NCBI RefSeq assembly: GCF_002341865.1
Contig: NZ_DDOV01000031.1
Location: forward strand, 48,723 to 112,722
Source: Clostridium sp. UBA2485
GTDB lineage: Bacteria > Bacillota > Clostridia > Clostridiales > Clostridiaceae
Direction: 5' to 3'
Length of the DNA stretch: 64,000 nucleotides
Below are positions 26,975 to 35,077 of the stretch, piece after piece (position 1 is the first letter of the stretch; every line of letters begins with the position of its first letter). The translations under genes were made by a program, and so were the position numbers. A model generated the notes under the pieces. It saw only the letters and a program-made list of their open reading frames with translations. It was not told where the DNA came from and made no database searches.

Positions 26975-27155
26975 TTAATTGAGAATTAAGTATTAAGAAT
27001 GAAGAATTATAGTTGAAATTAATTCTTAAGGAATTAATTTCTTTAATATATTTTTGTAGGCTAGCAATTTTATTGCTGGCCTTTTATAAAAAGCTAATTA
27101 AAACTTTTTTTATAAAGGTAAAGTTTCTGGAATTGAAATTGTGCATTGTGAATTA
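26975..27155. repeat. Dispersed GAGAATTGACAATTATG-type element between palindromes B and C
   Basis: AATTGAGAATTAAGTATTAA and GAAATTAATTCTTAAGGAAT match the left part of the family. The central hairpin is GGCTAGCAAT/ATTGCTGGCC (27059-27081). The right end GAATTGAAATTGTGCATTGTG matches that of the copy at 23249. It is boxed between two palindromes, suggesting repeated insertion at the same site. Confidence 0.6.
27059..27086 (+). terminator. Terminator-like hairpin carried by the repeat
   Basis: GGCTAGCAAT/ATTGCTGGCC stem followed by TTTT. It is the first plausible intrinsic terminator after the second permease and so probably ends that operon. Confidence 0.7.
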
Positions 27156-27159
27156 GCTC

Positions 27160-27211
27160 CACCTCTGGGGAACAGTAGTGAAGCCCTTTAGGGTTCCCCT
27201 GAGGTGCAGTA
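27160..27211. repeat. GGGGAAC palindromic repeat, copy C
   Basis: It matches copy A through the whole palindrome and on into GCAGTA. The stretch 27212-27489 after it has no gene. It includes AGGAGGTGAATATTTG followed by a four-codon frame, which I regard as chance. Confidence 0.85.
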
Positions 27212-27489
27212 AAATTTGGAGCAATACCTAATAAACTTAACTAATATAATGGAGATACAGAGTACAATTAAAGTATTAATTAATTTACAGTAAGCATTAT
27301 GCTACTTATGTGCTATATTAAATAGCCACAAAAACAATCCCTAATCTTAAACGAATTGTTATTTGCTTTCGTAAATATAATGATATAATAATGTTATTTT
27401 TAGGAGGTGAATATTTGTTGGCATAAATTAACATTGACCATTTTAAATTACTTGAATATAATAAACTGAGATTTAATTAGTTTAAATCT

Positions 27490-27680
27490 TAAATTTTTAA
27501 AGCGCCAGAACTTATAAAGTTTTTGTTAGTAAAGCTTTCAACAAAGCAATTGCTGAAGAGCTTATAAGTTGACGAGGATGGGGAGTATCGAATCTTCGGC
27601 GGGTGCCCCACGGTATCGCACTACCGTTAACGATTGACAAAAGCAGAGAGTAATTTCTGTTACAAAATCAATTTGGTGTT
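27490..27680 (+). ncRNA. glmS ribozyme (GlcN6P-activated self-cleaving leader)
   Basis: Recognised from the conserved core: AAAGCGCCAGAACTT with the expected cleavage between A27501 and G27502, GTTGACGAGGATGG, GGAGTATCGAATCTTCGGCG, GGTGCCCCACGGT and CACTACCGTTAACGATT. The P2.1/P3-type pairings are visible, e.g. GGGG with CCCC. It ends about 120 bases before glmS. On binding glucosamine-6-phosphate the mRNA cuts itself, and the downstream RNA is then degraded, lowering GlmS synthesis. The 3' boundary is approximate. Confidence 0.95.
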
Positions 27681-27801
27681 AAAACCTTATTATGCAATAT
27701 AAGGAAACGGTTCTATTTTTATGGTATTTATTGAATATTGTGACAAATAGCGTTTACTTATCTTTGTGTAAAATATTTTAATATGGAAGGAAGAAGATTT
27801 T

Positions 27802-29628
27802 ATGTGCGGAATAGTAGGTTATTTCGGAAAAAGAGAAGCGTCACCATTATTAGTTGAAGGTTTAAGTAAACTGGAGTACAGAGGTTATGATTCATCAGGA
27901 GTTGCTATTTTAGAAGAAGGTAATCTTGAAATAGCAAAATGCAAGGGAAGACTTTCTTGTCTTGAGGAAAAGTTAAAGGATAGTCCTCTTCATGGAACAA
28001 TAGGAATAGGACATACAAGATGGGCAACACATGGACAGCCATCAGATGTTAATTCACACCCACACTCAAATGGAAAGAAAACTATAAGTGTTGTTCACAA
28101 CGGAATTATAGAAAATTATATCAGTATTAGAGAGTGGTTAATATCAAAAGGATATGAATTTACATCTGAAACAGATACAGAAGTAATACCTCAGCTTGTG
28201 GATTACTACTACGATGGAGATTTAGTTAAGGCTGTAATGAAAGCAGCTTCCAAAATGGAAGGAAGCTATGCAATAGGAGTTGTTACAACTCATGAACCAG
28301 ATAAGATAGTGGCTGTAAGAAAAGATAGTCCACTTATAGTTGGTCTTGGAAAAGATGAAACTTTTATAGCTTCAGATATACCAGCAGTTTTAAACCAAAC
28401 TAGAGATATTTATCTATTAGAAGATAAAGAATTTGTTGTTATAACTAAAGATGGCGTTAAAATAATAAATGAAGATGAAGAAGTTGTAAATAAAGAAGTT
28501 TATCATGTAACTTGGGATGCAGATGCTGCTGAAAAAGGCGGATATGAACATTTTATGATAAAAGAGATACATGAACAGCCAAAGGCAATAAAAGATACAA
28601 TGACATCAAGAATAGTTTTAGGACAACCTATAAAGCTTGATGATATTCATATAACTAAAGAGCAAATAAATAAATTAAATAAAATTTATATAGTTGCTTG
28701 TGGAACAGCATATCATGCTGGAGTAGTTGGAAAATATGTTATAGAAAAGCTTGCTAGAACACCAGTTGAGCTTGATATAGCATCTGAGTTTAAATATAGA
28801 GATCCAATTTTAGATGAAAATTCATTAATGATAGTTATAAGCCAATCAGGAGAAACAGCAGACACTATGTCAGCGCTAAGACTTGCTAAATCTAAAGGTG
28901 CAAGAGTTATAGCTGTTACAAATGTTGTAGGAAGTTCAGCTTCAAGAGAGGCAGATGACGTTCTATACACTTGGGCAGGACCTGAAATCGCAGTTGCATC
29001 AACAAAGGCTTATGTAACTCAACTTATAGCAATGTATATAATTGGATTATTCTTTGCACAAAACAAAGAAACTATATCAAATGATGAAATAGAAGAAATT
29101 AAAGCTGCAATGCTAGAACTTCCAGAAAAAGCAGAAAAAGCATTAGAATGTAAAGAAGTAATACAAAAAATGACTTCAAAAACATCTATGCAAAAGGATA
29201 TGTTCTTCTTAGGAAGAGGGCTTGACTATGCAGTAGCGATGGAAGGTTCATTAAAGCTTAAAGAAATATCTTATATTCACTCAGAAGCATATGCTGCTGG
29301 AGAATTAAAACATGGTCCAATAGCATTAATTGAAGATGGAACCATAGTAATAGCATTAGCAACTCAAGAAGAGTTATACGATAAAATAGTGAGCAACGTT
29401 CAAGAAGTTGTATCAAGAGGGGCTAAGGTGTATATGATAGCACAAGAGGGACATTGTGAAGTACAGAAAACAATTAACTCAGCAATCTATATACCCAAAG
29501 TAATGGATTTACTAGCACCAGTAATTACAGTAATTCCACTACAACTATTCTCATACTACATGGCAATAGAAAAAGGCTGCGACGTTGATAAACCAAGAAA
29601 CCTTGCTAAATCAGTAACAGTTGAATAA
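27802..29628 (+). CDS. glmS: Glutamine-fructose-6-phosphate aminotransferase (GlmS)
   Basis: It makes glucosamine-6-phosphate from fructose-6-phosphate and glutamine. 608 residues: an N-terminal glutaminase domain with nucleophile Cys2 (MCGIVGYFG) and GHTRWATHG, then two SIS isomerase domains (VACGTAYHAG, ISQSGETADT) and the conserved C-terminus PRNLAKSVTVE. That C-terminal coding segment is the target-recognition site of Tn7 TnsD proteins, and a tnsA remnant follows. Its expression is controlled by the upstream ribozyme. Confidence 0.98.
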   Translation: MCGIVGYFGKREASPLLVEGLSKLEYRGYDSSGVAILEEGNLEIAKCKGRLSCLEEKLKDSPLHGTIGIGHTRWATHGQPSDVNSHPHSNGKKTISVVHNGIIENYISIREWLISKGYEFTSETDTEVIPQLVDYYYDGDLVKAVMKAASKMEGSYAIGVVTTHEPDKIVAVRKDSPLIVGLGKDETFIASDIPAVLNQTRDIYLLEDKEFVVITKDGVKIINEDEEVVNKEVYHVTWDADAAEKGGYEHFMIKEIHEQPKAIKDTMTSRIVLGQPIKLDDIHITKEQINKLNKIYIVACGTAYHAGVVGKYVIEKLARTPVELDIASEFKYRDPILDENSLMIVISQSGETADTMSALRLAKSKGARVIAVTNVVGSSASREADDVLYTWAGPEIAVASTKAYVTQLIAMYIIGLFFAQNKETISNDEIEEIKAAMLELPEKAEKALECKEVIQKMTSKTSMQKDMFFLGRGLDYAVAMEGSLKLKEISYIHSEAYAAGELKHGPIALIEDGTIVIALATQEELYDKIVSNVQEVVSRGAKVYMIAQEGHCEVQKTINSAIYIPKVMDLLAPVITVIPLQLFSYYMAIEKGCDVDKPRNLAKSVTVE

Positions 29629-29646
29629 AATATTAGTTTAAATATA

Positions 29647-29688
29647 AGAAGAGAAAATCAGAAATAAAATTCTGATTTTCTCTTTTTT
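29647..29688 (+). terminator. Intrinsic terminator of glmS
   Basis: Long stem AAGAGAAAATCAGA/TCTGATTTTCTCTT followed by a T run. A degraded copy lies 3.2 kb downstream at 32841. Confidence 0.92.
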
Positions 29689-29691
29689 GTT

Positions 29692-29973
29692 TTGAATAAA
29701 AACCTAAATGAGGATAGAGAGTTATATTCATACACTGATGGATATGCAGAAACATCAGAAGGAATAAATACTTTTCTAATAAGTCATAAATATGAAACAA
29801 TGCCTAAGATAAATAAATTTAAAAGTGATAGAAGAGCAAGAAGAATAAAAGAAGATGAGCATACAAAAATGTATATCATTGAAAATAACCAAGCAAGAAC
29901 TGTAGTGGATATGGGAGGAGAGAGTTTGATTATGGGATTAGAATTTACGCTATACATAATTTTGAAATATTAA
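29692..29973 (+). pseudogene. Unrecognised ORF after glmS, probably a gene remnant
   Basis: 93 codons. The only start is a TTG inside the T tract of the glmS terminator, with no ribosome site, so it is unlikely to be a normal gene. The residues are ordinary coding-like (LNEDRELYSYTDGYAETSEG, RRARRIKEDEHTKMYIIE), then a hydrophobic tail that looks out of frame. I do not recognise the family. It sits exactly where Tn7-like elements insert, just before a tnsA remnant, so it is probably residual cargo. Confidence 0.4.
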
Positions 29974-30140
29974 CATATAGAGTAAAATATGGATTAAAAC
30001 TTAATTATAAAGGAATTATTACATTAATAGAAAATTTTGATATAATATACTTGGTAAGAATAGAATAAATTGAGTAAAATATAAGGGAGAACATTAATGA
30101 ATAATATATATCTACCTTCTTTAAAAAGTATAAATATAAA

Positions 30141-30374
30141 ATGAACCAAAACTTTATTAATAAAGCTAGAACAATAAAAAGAAAAGAAGATATTCTTGAT
30201 AGTAGAGTGTTAGAGAAATTTGAAATTGAGAGAAGATATTGGGAAAAGCGAGATATTAGTTGGGGAATAGTCACGGAAAAAGAAATTGATAAAACGTTAG
30301 CTAAGAATATAAGCTATTACTACGAGTTAAATGATATTATAGTTACGAGGGGGGTTATTAATGAAAATGAATGA
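30141..30374 (+). pseudogene. tnsA remnant (Tn7-like transposon endonuclease subunit)
   Basis: 77 codons. VLEKFEIERRYWEKRDISWG followed by IVTEKEI matches the hallmark region of TnsA (family form EIERRYW..KGIDWGIVTEKE). ARTIKRKEDILDSR before it matches the preceding ARTIK segment. A full TnsA is about 230-280 residues, so the endonuclease N-terminal half and the C-terminal part are missing. No ribosome site precedes the ATG; it overlaps, as ATGA, the stop of a 15-codon frame from 30096 with a good RBS. TnsA makes the 5' cuts in Tn7-type transposition. Confidence 0.7.
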
Positions 30375-32334
30375 AAAAACATATCTAAGTATAGAAGAGA
30401 TTATTTCATTACCAACCTTATCAGGTACAAACATAAGTGATGATGGCAAAAACGTAGCATTTGTCAAGAAGACAGCTAACTGGAAAGACAATAAATATAG
30501 GAATTATGTATGTATATATGAAAAAGATAAGGGACAGTGTTATCCATTAACAACTAAGGATATAGATAGTACATACCCATTATGGTCTCCAGATTCTAGA
30601 GATATCGCATACCTTAGCCCAGTTGGTGACGGGGATAATAAGAAAAATCAGATCTTTGTTAAGTCAATAGATGGTTATAGGGGGGGTCAAATTACTGATG
30701 AGAAAGAAGGGGTCAGTAAATTCAAATGGGAGCCTACTGGCAAGGGTTTTTATTATGTTACACAGTCAAAAGAACCTGAGGTGATAAAAAAACGTAAGGA
30801 ACTATATGGAGATTTCCATCATATAGGTAAGGAATACCAGAATAATTGTTTATATTACATTGAAATAGAAAAAGTGATACAAAATGATAAATATGAACAC
30901 GAAAATGGTGTTGTTTATCAACTAACTGATGGTAAGGATTTTCATATCCATGAATTTGATATTTCAAATGATGGGAAAAAGGTTGTATTTATGGCTACAC
31001 CAAGCCCAAATATGAGAGATTATATTAATGGAGATCTATACATACTAGATATTAAAGCTGGAGAGCTACAAAAGATGAATATAGATAAGTTGTTGGGAGG
31101 GAGTGTTTGCTTTTCTCCTGAAGGCAGCAAAATATGTTACTCAGCAAGCATAAGAGAAAAGGATTACTATAATACCCATATAGAAGACAGTACACTAGAG
31201 ATATATGATATTAATAATGGAGAGCTAATTCAACCTTTAACAGATTTTGATAGTACGGTTATTCCATTACGGTGGACAGCTAAAGGAATTTTAATTAGAT
31301 GGCAGAATAAAACTAATTATCTTATTGGGTTGCTATCTGAGGATGGCACTGTGGAAATGTTAAGCAAAAAAGTAGATAGCTTTATAATGGATGCTTCTAT
31401 AACAAGGGATGGAAATCATATATCCTATAATAAGGCTATAACAAATGAAACCTTTGAAATCTATTTAGACGATAAGAAAATAACGAATGAAAATAGCTTT
31501 TTCAAAGGAAAGCTTAAAAGTAACAAGGAAATAATCTCATGGCAAAGTAGTGATGGCATTGAAATAGAGGGAGTTTTATCAACCCCAGTAGAGTTTGACG
31601 CAAATAAAAAATATCCCTTATTAGTGGTAATCCATGGTGGCCCGGCTTGGGCATCCTTTCCAATGTTTTTAGACTATTTTAATGAGAAATATCCTATTGA
31701 ACAGTTTATCGAAAAAGGCTTTATAGTTTTAGAACCAAACTACAGGGGAAGTTCTGGTTATGGTAATGAATTCTTAAAAGCAAACTATAGAAAACTGGGA
31801 ATTGCTAACTACGATGATGTTATATCTGGAGTGGATAAACTAGTTGACAAAGGGATTGCAGATAAAGATAGAGTAGGGGTTATGGGATGGAGCAACGGGG
31901 GATATATATCAGCTTTCTGTTCTACATTTAGTAGTAGATTTAAAGCTATTTCAGTTGGAGGTGGAATTACTAATTGGAGTACCCATTATGTAAATACAGA
32001 TATACCTTACTTTATTAAGATGTATTTAGGAAATAATCCATGGAATGATCCAGAGATATATACTAAAACATCACCAATGACATATATTAAATCAGCCTGT
32101 ACTCCCACCTTAATCCAACATGGCGAAAAGGATGCAAGAGTTCCAACTCCAAATGCATATGAGCTATATCAAGGATTAAGGGATATGGAAGTTGATACAG
32201 AATTAATTATATTTAAAGGAATGGCATATAGTTCTGACCAGCCAGGAATTAATATGGCTATTATGAAGCAGAATTTGATGTGGTTTTCACACTATATTTT
32301 TGGAGAAAGTATGAAAGATTTTAGGGTTTTATGA
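30361..32334 (+). CDS. S9-family (prolyl oligopeptidase/acylaminoacyl) peptidase, active-site His replaced
   Basis: 657 residues: an N-terminal beta-propeller (WSPDSRDIAYLSP-type blades, residues ~20-380) and a C-terminal alpha/beta-hydrolase. The nucleophile elbow is GWSNGG and the Asp region is HGEKDARVP. The segment where S9 enzymes usually show GMGHG or GMGHS reads GMAYSSDQPG, so the catalytic His is a Tyr here. The protein may be inactive or non-hydrolytic. The start follows GAGGGGGG and lies within the 3' end of the tnsA remnant. Confidence 0.85.
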   Translation: MKMNEKTYLSIEEIISLPTLSGTNISDDGKNVAFVKKTANWKDNKYRNYVCIYEKDKGQCYPLTTKDIDSTYPLWSPDSRDIAYLSPVGDGDNKKNQIFVKSIDGYRGGQITDEKEGVSKFKWEPTGKGFYYVTQSKEPEVIKKRKELYGDFHHIGKEYQNNCLYYIEIEKVIQNDKYEHENGVVYQLTDGKDFHIHEFDISNDGKKVVFMATPSPNMRDYINGDLYILDIKAGELQKMNIDKLLGGSVCFSPEGSKICYSASIREKDYYNTHIEDSTLEIYDINNGELIQPLTDFDSTVIPLRWTAKGILIRWQNKTNYLIGLLSEDGTVEMLSKKVDSFIMDASITRDGNHISYNKAITNETFEIYLDDKKITNENSFFKGKLKSNKEIISWQSSDGIEIEGVLSTPVEFDANKKYPLLVVIHGGPAWASFPMFLDYFNEKYPIEQFIEKGFIVLEPNYRGSSGYGNEFLKANYRKLGIANYDDVISGVDKLVDKGIADKDRVGVMGWSNGGYISAFCSTFSSRFKAISVGGGITNWSTHYVNTDIPYFIKMYLGNNPWNDPEIYTKTSPMTYIKSACTPTLIQHGEKDARVPTPNAYELYQGLRDMEVDTELIIFKGMAYSSDQPGINMAIMKQNLMWFSHYIFGESMKDFRVL

Positions 32335-32735
32335 TTAATAAATGGATATCCTCACAGGATACATAAGGAAGCTTTTTTTCTTATTTAGCCTGTGATTGTA
32401 GCTCTATGATTTCCATGTGAATTTCCACTGTATAATACTCTAGCAACTACATTGACTTACAATTTTATAGCAACGTTATGGCATTAAGCTCCCTGTACCT
32501 TTGTAGGGGTACGGAAACGATTCGTGTAAAAACTGCAATAGGATAAAGACGTGGCTCAGATATGGAAAATTACATATTTGCCACGTTTTCTTCTTATAAA
32601 AGATTAATTAGACCTAGAAGACAAAGTAGAGATAAGAAATGGATACTTCAGTACAACTGATTTATCTACGGGACAAAAAAAGATATATTAAATAAAATGA
32701 TCAAACTTAAAAAAATGAATGTGGGTAAAATACCA
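32335..32735. other. Intergenic region after the S9 gene, with hairpins
   Basis: No gene is seen. A long imperfect hairpin TCACAGG...CCTGTGA spans 32352-32393. A second, ACGTGGC...GCCACGT with flanking ATATG/CATAT pairs, lies at about 32551-32587 and is followed by TTTTCTTCTT, so it can serve as terminator. TGATCAAACTT at 32699 begins a set of three similar motifs discussed in the findings. Confidence 0.5.
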
Positions 32736-32784
32736 AAGAGCTAAATTTTGATCAAACTTTTTTCAAAATTTAGCTCTTGTTTTT
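32736..32784 (+). terminator. Strong hairpin with T tract
   Basis: A perfect 16-base stem, AAGAGCTAAATTTTGA (32736-32751) with TCAAAATTTAGCTCTT (32763-32778), then GTTTTTT. There is no gene immediately upstream, so it ends either a long S9 transcript or a short unannotated RNA. Confidence 0.8.
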
Positions 32785-32840
32785 TGCTCAAAAAACAATA
32801 CTTCACACACAGTTTTGATTAAACTTTTTTTAACACCTAC

Positions 32841-32883
32841 AGAAGAGAAAATCAGGAATCAAATCTTGGTTTTCGCTTTTTTT
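32841..32883 (+). repeat. Degraded second copy of the glmS terminator
   Basis: AGAAGAGAAAATCAG is identical to 29647-29661. The continuation GAATCAAATCTTGGTTTTCG aligns with AAATAAAATTCTGATTTTCT, and both end in a T run. The stem is weakened by mismatches. The two copies bracket the tnsA remnant and S9 gene. Confidence 0.7.
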
Positions 32884-33390
32884 ATTGGTAAAAATGATTT
32901 AACTAGGAATAAGTAAATAGTGGAATTAAATTCTAAAAAAGTATATTATAGAATAAGTGTTTTCTAATAAATTGGTATAATTAAAATTATCCTATTAATT
33001 TATCATAGAATAATGGCTTGTTAGAGTTTATTGATTATTTTCTTATGTGATATTTAGATGGATTTTTGTTGAGTAATATATTGAAAAGTCTTAAAATTTG
33101 AACTAGTTTTATTTAAGGCATAAGTATTTCAAATATTGAAAATAAGCTAAGGAAGAGATAAGAAAATTGTAATTATATGATTTTAATGAGCAAATAGAAA
33201 AGTATTAGCATGTTATAGTTAATTAGAATTTATTGATTAAATATGTATATTATAACAATAGAATCTAGAAGTTTATGGATAGTATTTAAGTAGGAAAACA
33301 AGTTTAATTGATAATTATATTTTTAAAATAATAATGAAGTAAATTCTCTAGAAAAGGTAAAGCATAGTATAAAAATAGGAGTGAATTATA
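32884..33390. other. AT-rich intergenic region, 507 bp
   Basis: No ORF, hairpin of note or clear promoter is visible. TTAGAGTTTATTGATTA (about 33020) and TTAGAATTTATTGATTA (about 33221) are near-repeats about 200 bases apart, of unknown meaning. Confidence 0.4.
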
Positions 33391-34806
33391 TTGAAAGATA
33401 AAATTAAAGTACATTTTATGGGTATATGTGGAAGTGGAGCTGCCCCTATAGCGATTATAGCCAAAAATATGGGATTTGAGGTATGTGGCTGCGATTTAAA
33501 TGTAAAAGGATACTATAGCAATACTCTTATAGAAAATAATATAGAAGTTAAAGAAGGCCATGATTCAAAACATATAGAAGGCATTGATGTTTTGGCTATT
33601 TCACCTGCTATTTTAGATATTTCACCTAATCATCCAGAAATCATATCAGCTAGAGAAAGAGGCATTTTAATGACGTGGCAAGAATTTTCAGCTAGATATA
33701 TCCAAAATGAAAAGTTTGTTATTTCTATTGCAGGAACTCATGGTAAATCCACAACTACAATTTTAATGGGACTTGTTTTAGAAAATGCAGGGTTGGATCC
33801 AATTGTTGAGGCTGGTACAACTTTTAAAAAGTGGGGCGGTGGATATAGGATAGGAAACTCAAAATATTTTATCTGCGAAGCGGATGAATTTAATAATAAT
33901 TTCCTTAATTATAATTCTTCCATAGCCATAATAAACAATGTAGAAATGGATCATCCAGAATTCTTTAAGGATTTAGATGAAGTTAAAGAGTCTTTTAAGA
34001 AGTTTATGAAAAAACTTCAAATGCCAAAAATTTTAATTGTTAATGAGGAAAGCATAGCTCTTAGAGAAATATTATATGAATTAAAAGATTGGATTGAAGA
34101 AGAACAGGTAAGAGTTATAGGATATCATATAAACAATAGATGTGATTTTCCTTTTGATACGGAATATAAAGTAGTCTTAAGCACAACTACTTCTGAATAT
34201 TCAGAATATAAAGTGATAAGTAGAGATAAAGAATATGAATTTCACTTAGGATTAATAGGAAAGCATAATATTGAGAATTCTTTAGGTGTATTAATTGCTG
34301 CCTTAGAGTTAGGTGTTGATATTGAAGTAATAAAGGAATCTTTCAAAAATTTTAAGGGAATAGGAAGAAGATTAGAATTAACAGGAGATATAGAAGGCGT
34401 TAAAATTTATGATGATTTTGCTCATCATCCTACAGCTATAGCATCAACATTAGAATCAATTAGAGTTAGTCACCCAGGGAAAAAGGTTTTTGCTATTTTT
34501 GAGCCACATCAGATTTCAAGAATAAAGTTATTTTTTCACGAATTTGCAGTGGCATTAAAAAAGGCAGATAGAGTTATTATTTTAAAACCATTCTTAGGAA
34601 GAGAGGCAAATAAAAATATTGAACCAATAAATGTAGAAACATTGGTAAATGAAATAGATTCAAATACAACGGAATATATAGAAGACTATGATGAGGCATG
34701 TAATAAAATTATCAATGAAGTTAAGAATGGAGATATAATTATGGTTTTTGGAGCTGGTGAATCTTATAAACTATCTAGAAAAATCATTAATATGCTAAAA
34801 GAATAA
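33391..34806 (+). CDS. Mur ligase of the MurC/Mpl type
   Basis: 471 residues from TTG 33391 after AGGAGTG. Rossmann N-terminus HFMGICGSGAAP, ATP-binding loop IAGTHGKSTTT, IINNVEMDHPEFF and the C-terminal DDFAHHPTAI are visible. DDFAHHPTAI is closer to Mpl (murein tripeptide ligase) than to standard MurC, while FEPHQISR is more MurC-like. It probably joins UDP-MurNAc to L-Ala or a peptide for wall synthesis or recycling. It stands alone with its own terminator. Confidence 0.85.
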   Translation: MKDKIKVHFMGICGSGAAPIAIIAKNMGFEVCGCDLNVKGYYSNTLIENNIEVKEGHDSKHIEGIDVLAISPAILDISPNHPEIISARERGILMTWQEFSARYIQNEKFVISIAGTHGKSTTTILMGLVLENAGLDPIVEAGTTFKKWGGGYRIGNSKYFICEADEFNNNFLNYNSSIAIINNVEMDHPEFFKDLDEVKESFKKFMKKLQMPKILIVNEESIALREILYELKDWIEEEQVRVIGYHINNRCDFPFDTEYKVVLSTTTSEYSEYKVISRDKEYEFHLGLIGKHNIENSLGVLIAALELGVDIEVIKESFKNFKGIGRRLELTGDIEGVKIYDDFAHHPTAIASTLESIRVSHPGKKVFAIFEPHQISRIKLFFHEFAVALKKADRVIILKPFLGREANKNIEPINVETLVNEIDSNTTEYIEDYDEACNKIINEVKNGDIIMVFGAGESYKLSRKIINMLKE

Positions 34807-34963
34807 TTCGAAGAGAAGTAAAAACTCGTAAAAATAGTATGCACTCATAGGGATGAAAGTGATGATAGTATTATAAGGTAAAGAAATTTTTATAAGATAT
34901 CAAGTAATGAGGTTATGAGAATAAGGTTTATTAAACTTTTTATAAACATATATGTTATAAATG

Positions 34964-35008
34964 AAAAAAGTAGACTTATAGTGAAAGCTATTTCAAGTCT
35001 ACTTTTTT
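34964..35008. terminator. Bidirectional terminator between convergent genes
   Basis: AAAAAAGTAGACTT/AAGTCTACTTTTTT is a perfect stem with A and T runs on both sides. It can end both the Mur ligase (plus) and the radical SAM gene (minus). Confidence 0.9.
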
Positions 35009-35077
35009 AAGTTGTGATGTAAGATTTGATTAATATACCTTATAAGACATCTTCAAATGAATAAAAAAAAGATTAAA

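Noticed and set aside
27401..27427. AGGAGGTG followed by a very short TTG frame upstream of the glmS ribozyme
   Set aside because: It would encode only a few residues before TAA. A leader peptide has no role in ribozyme control, so I treat it as chance.
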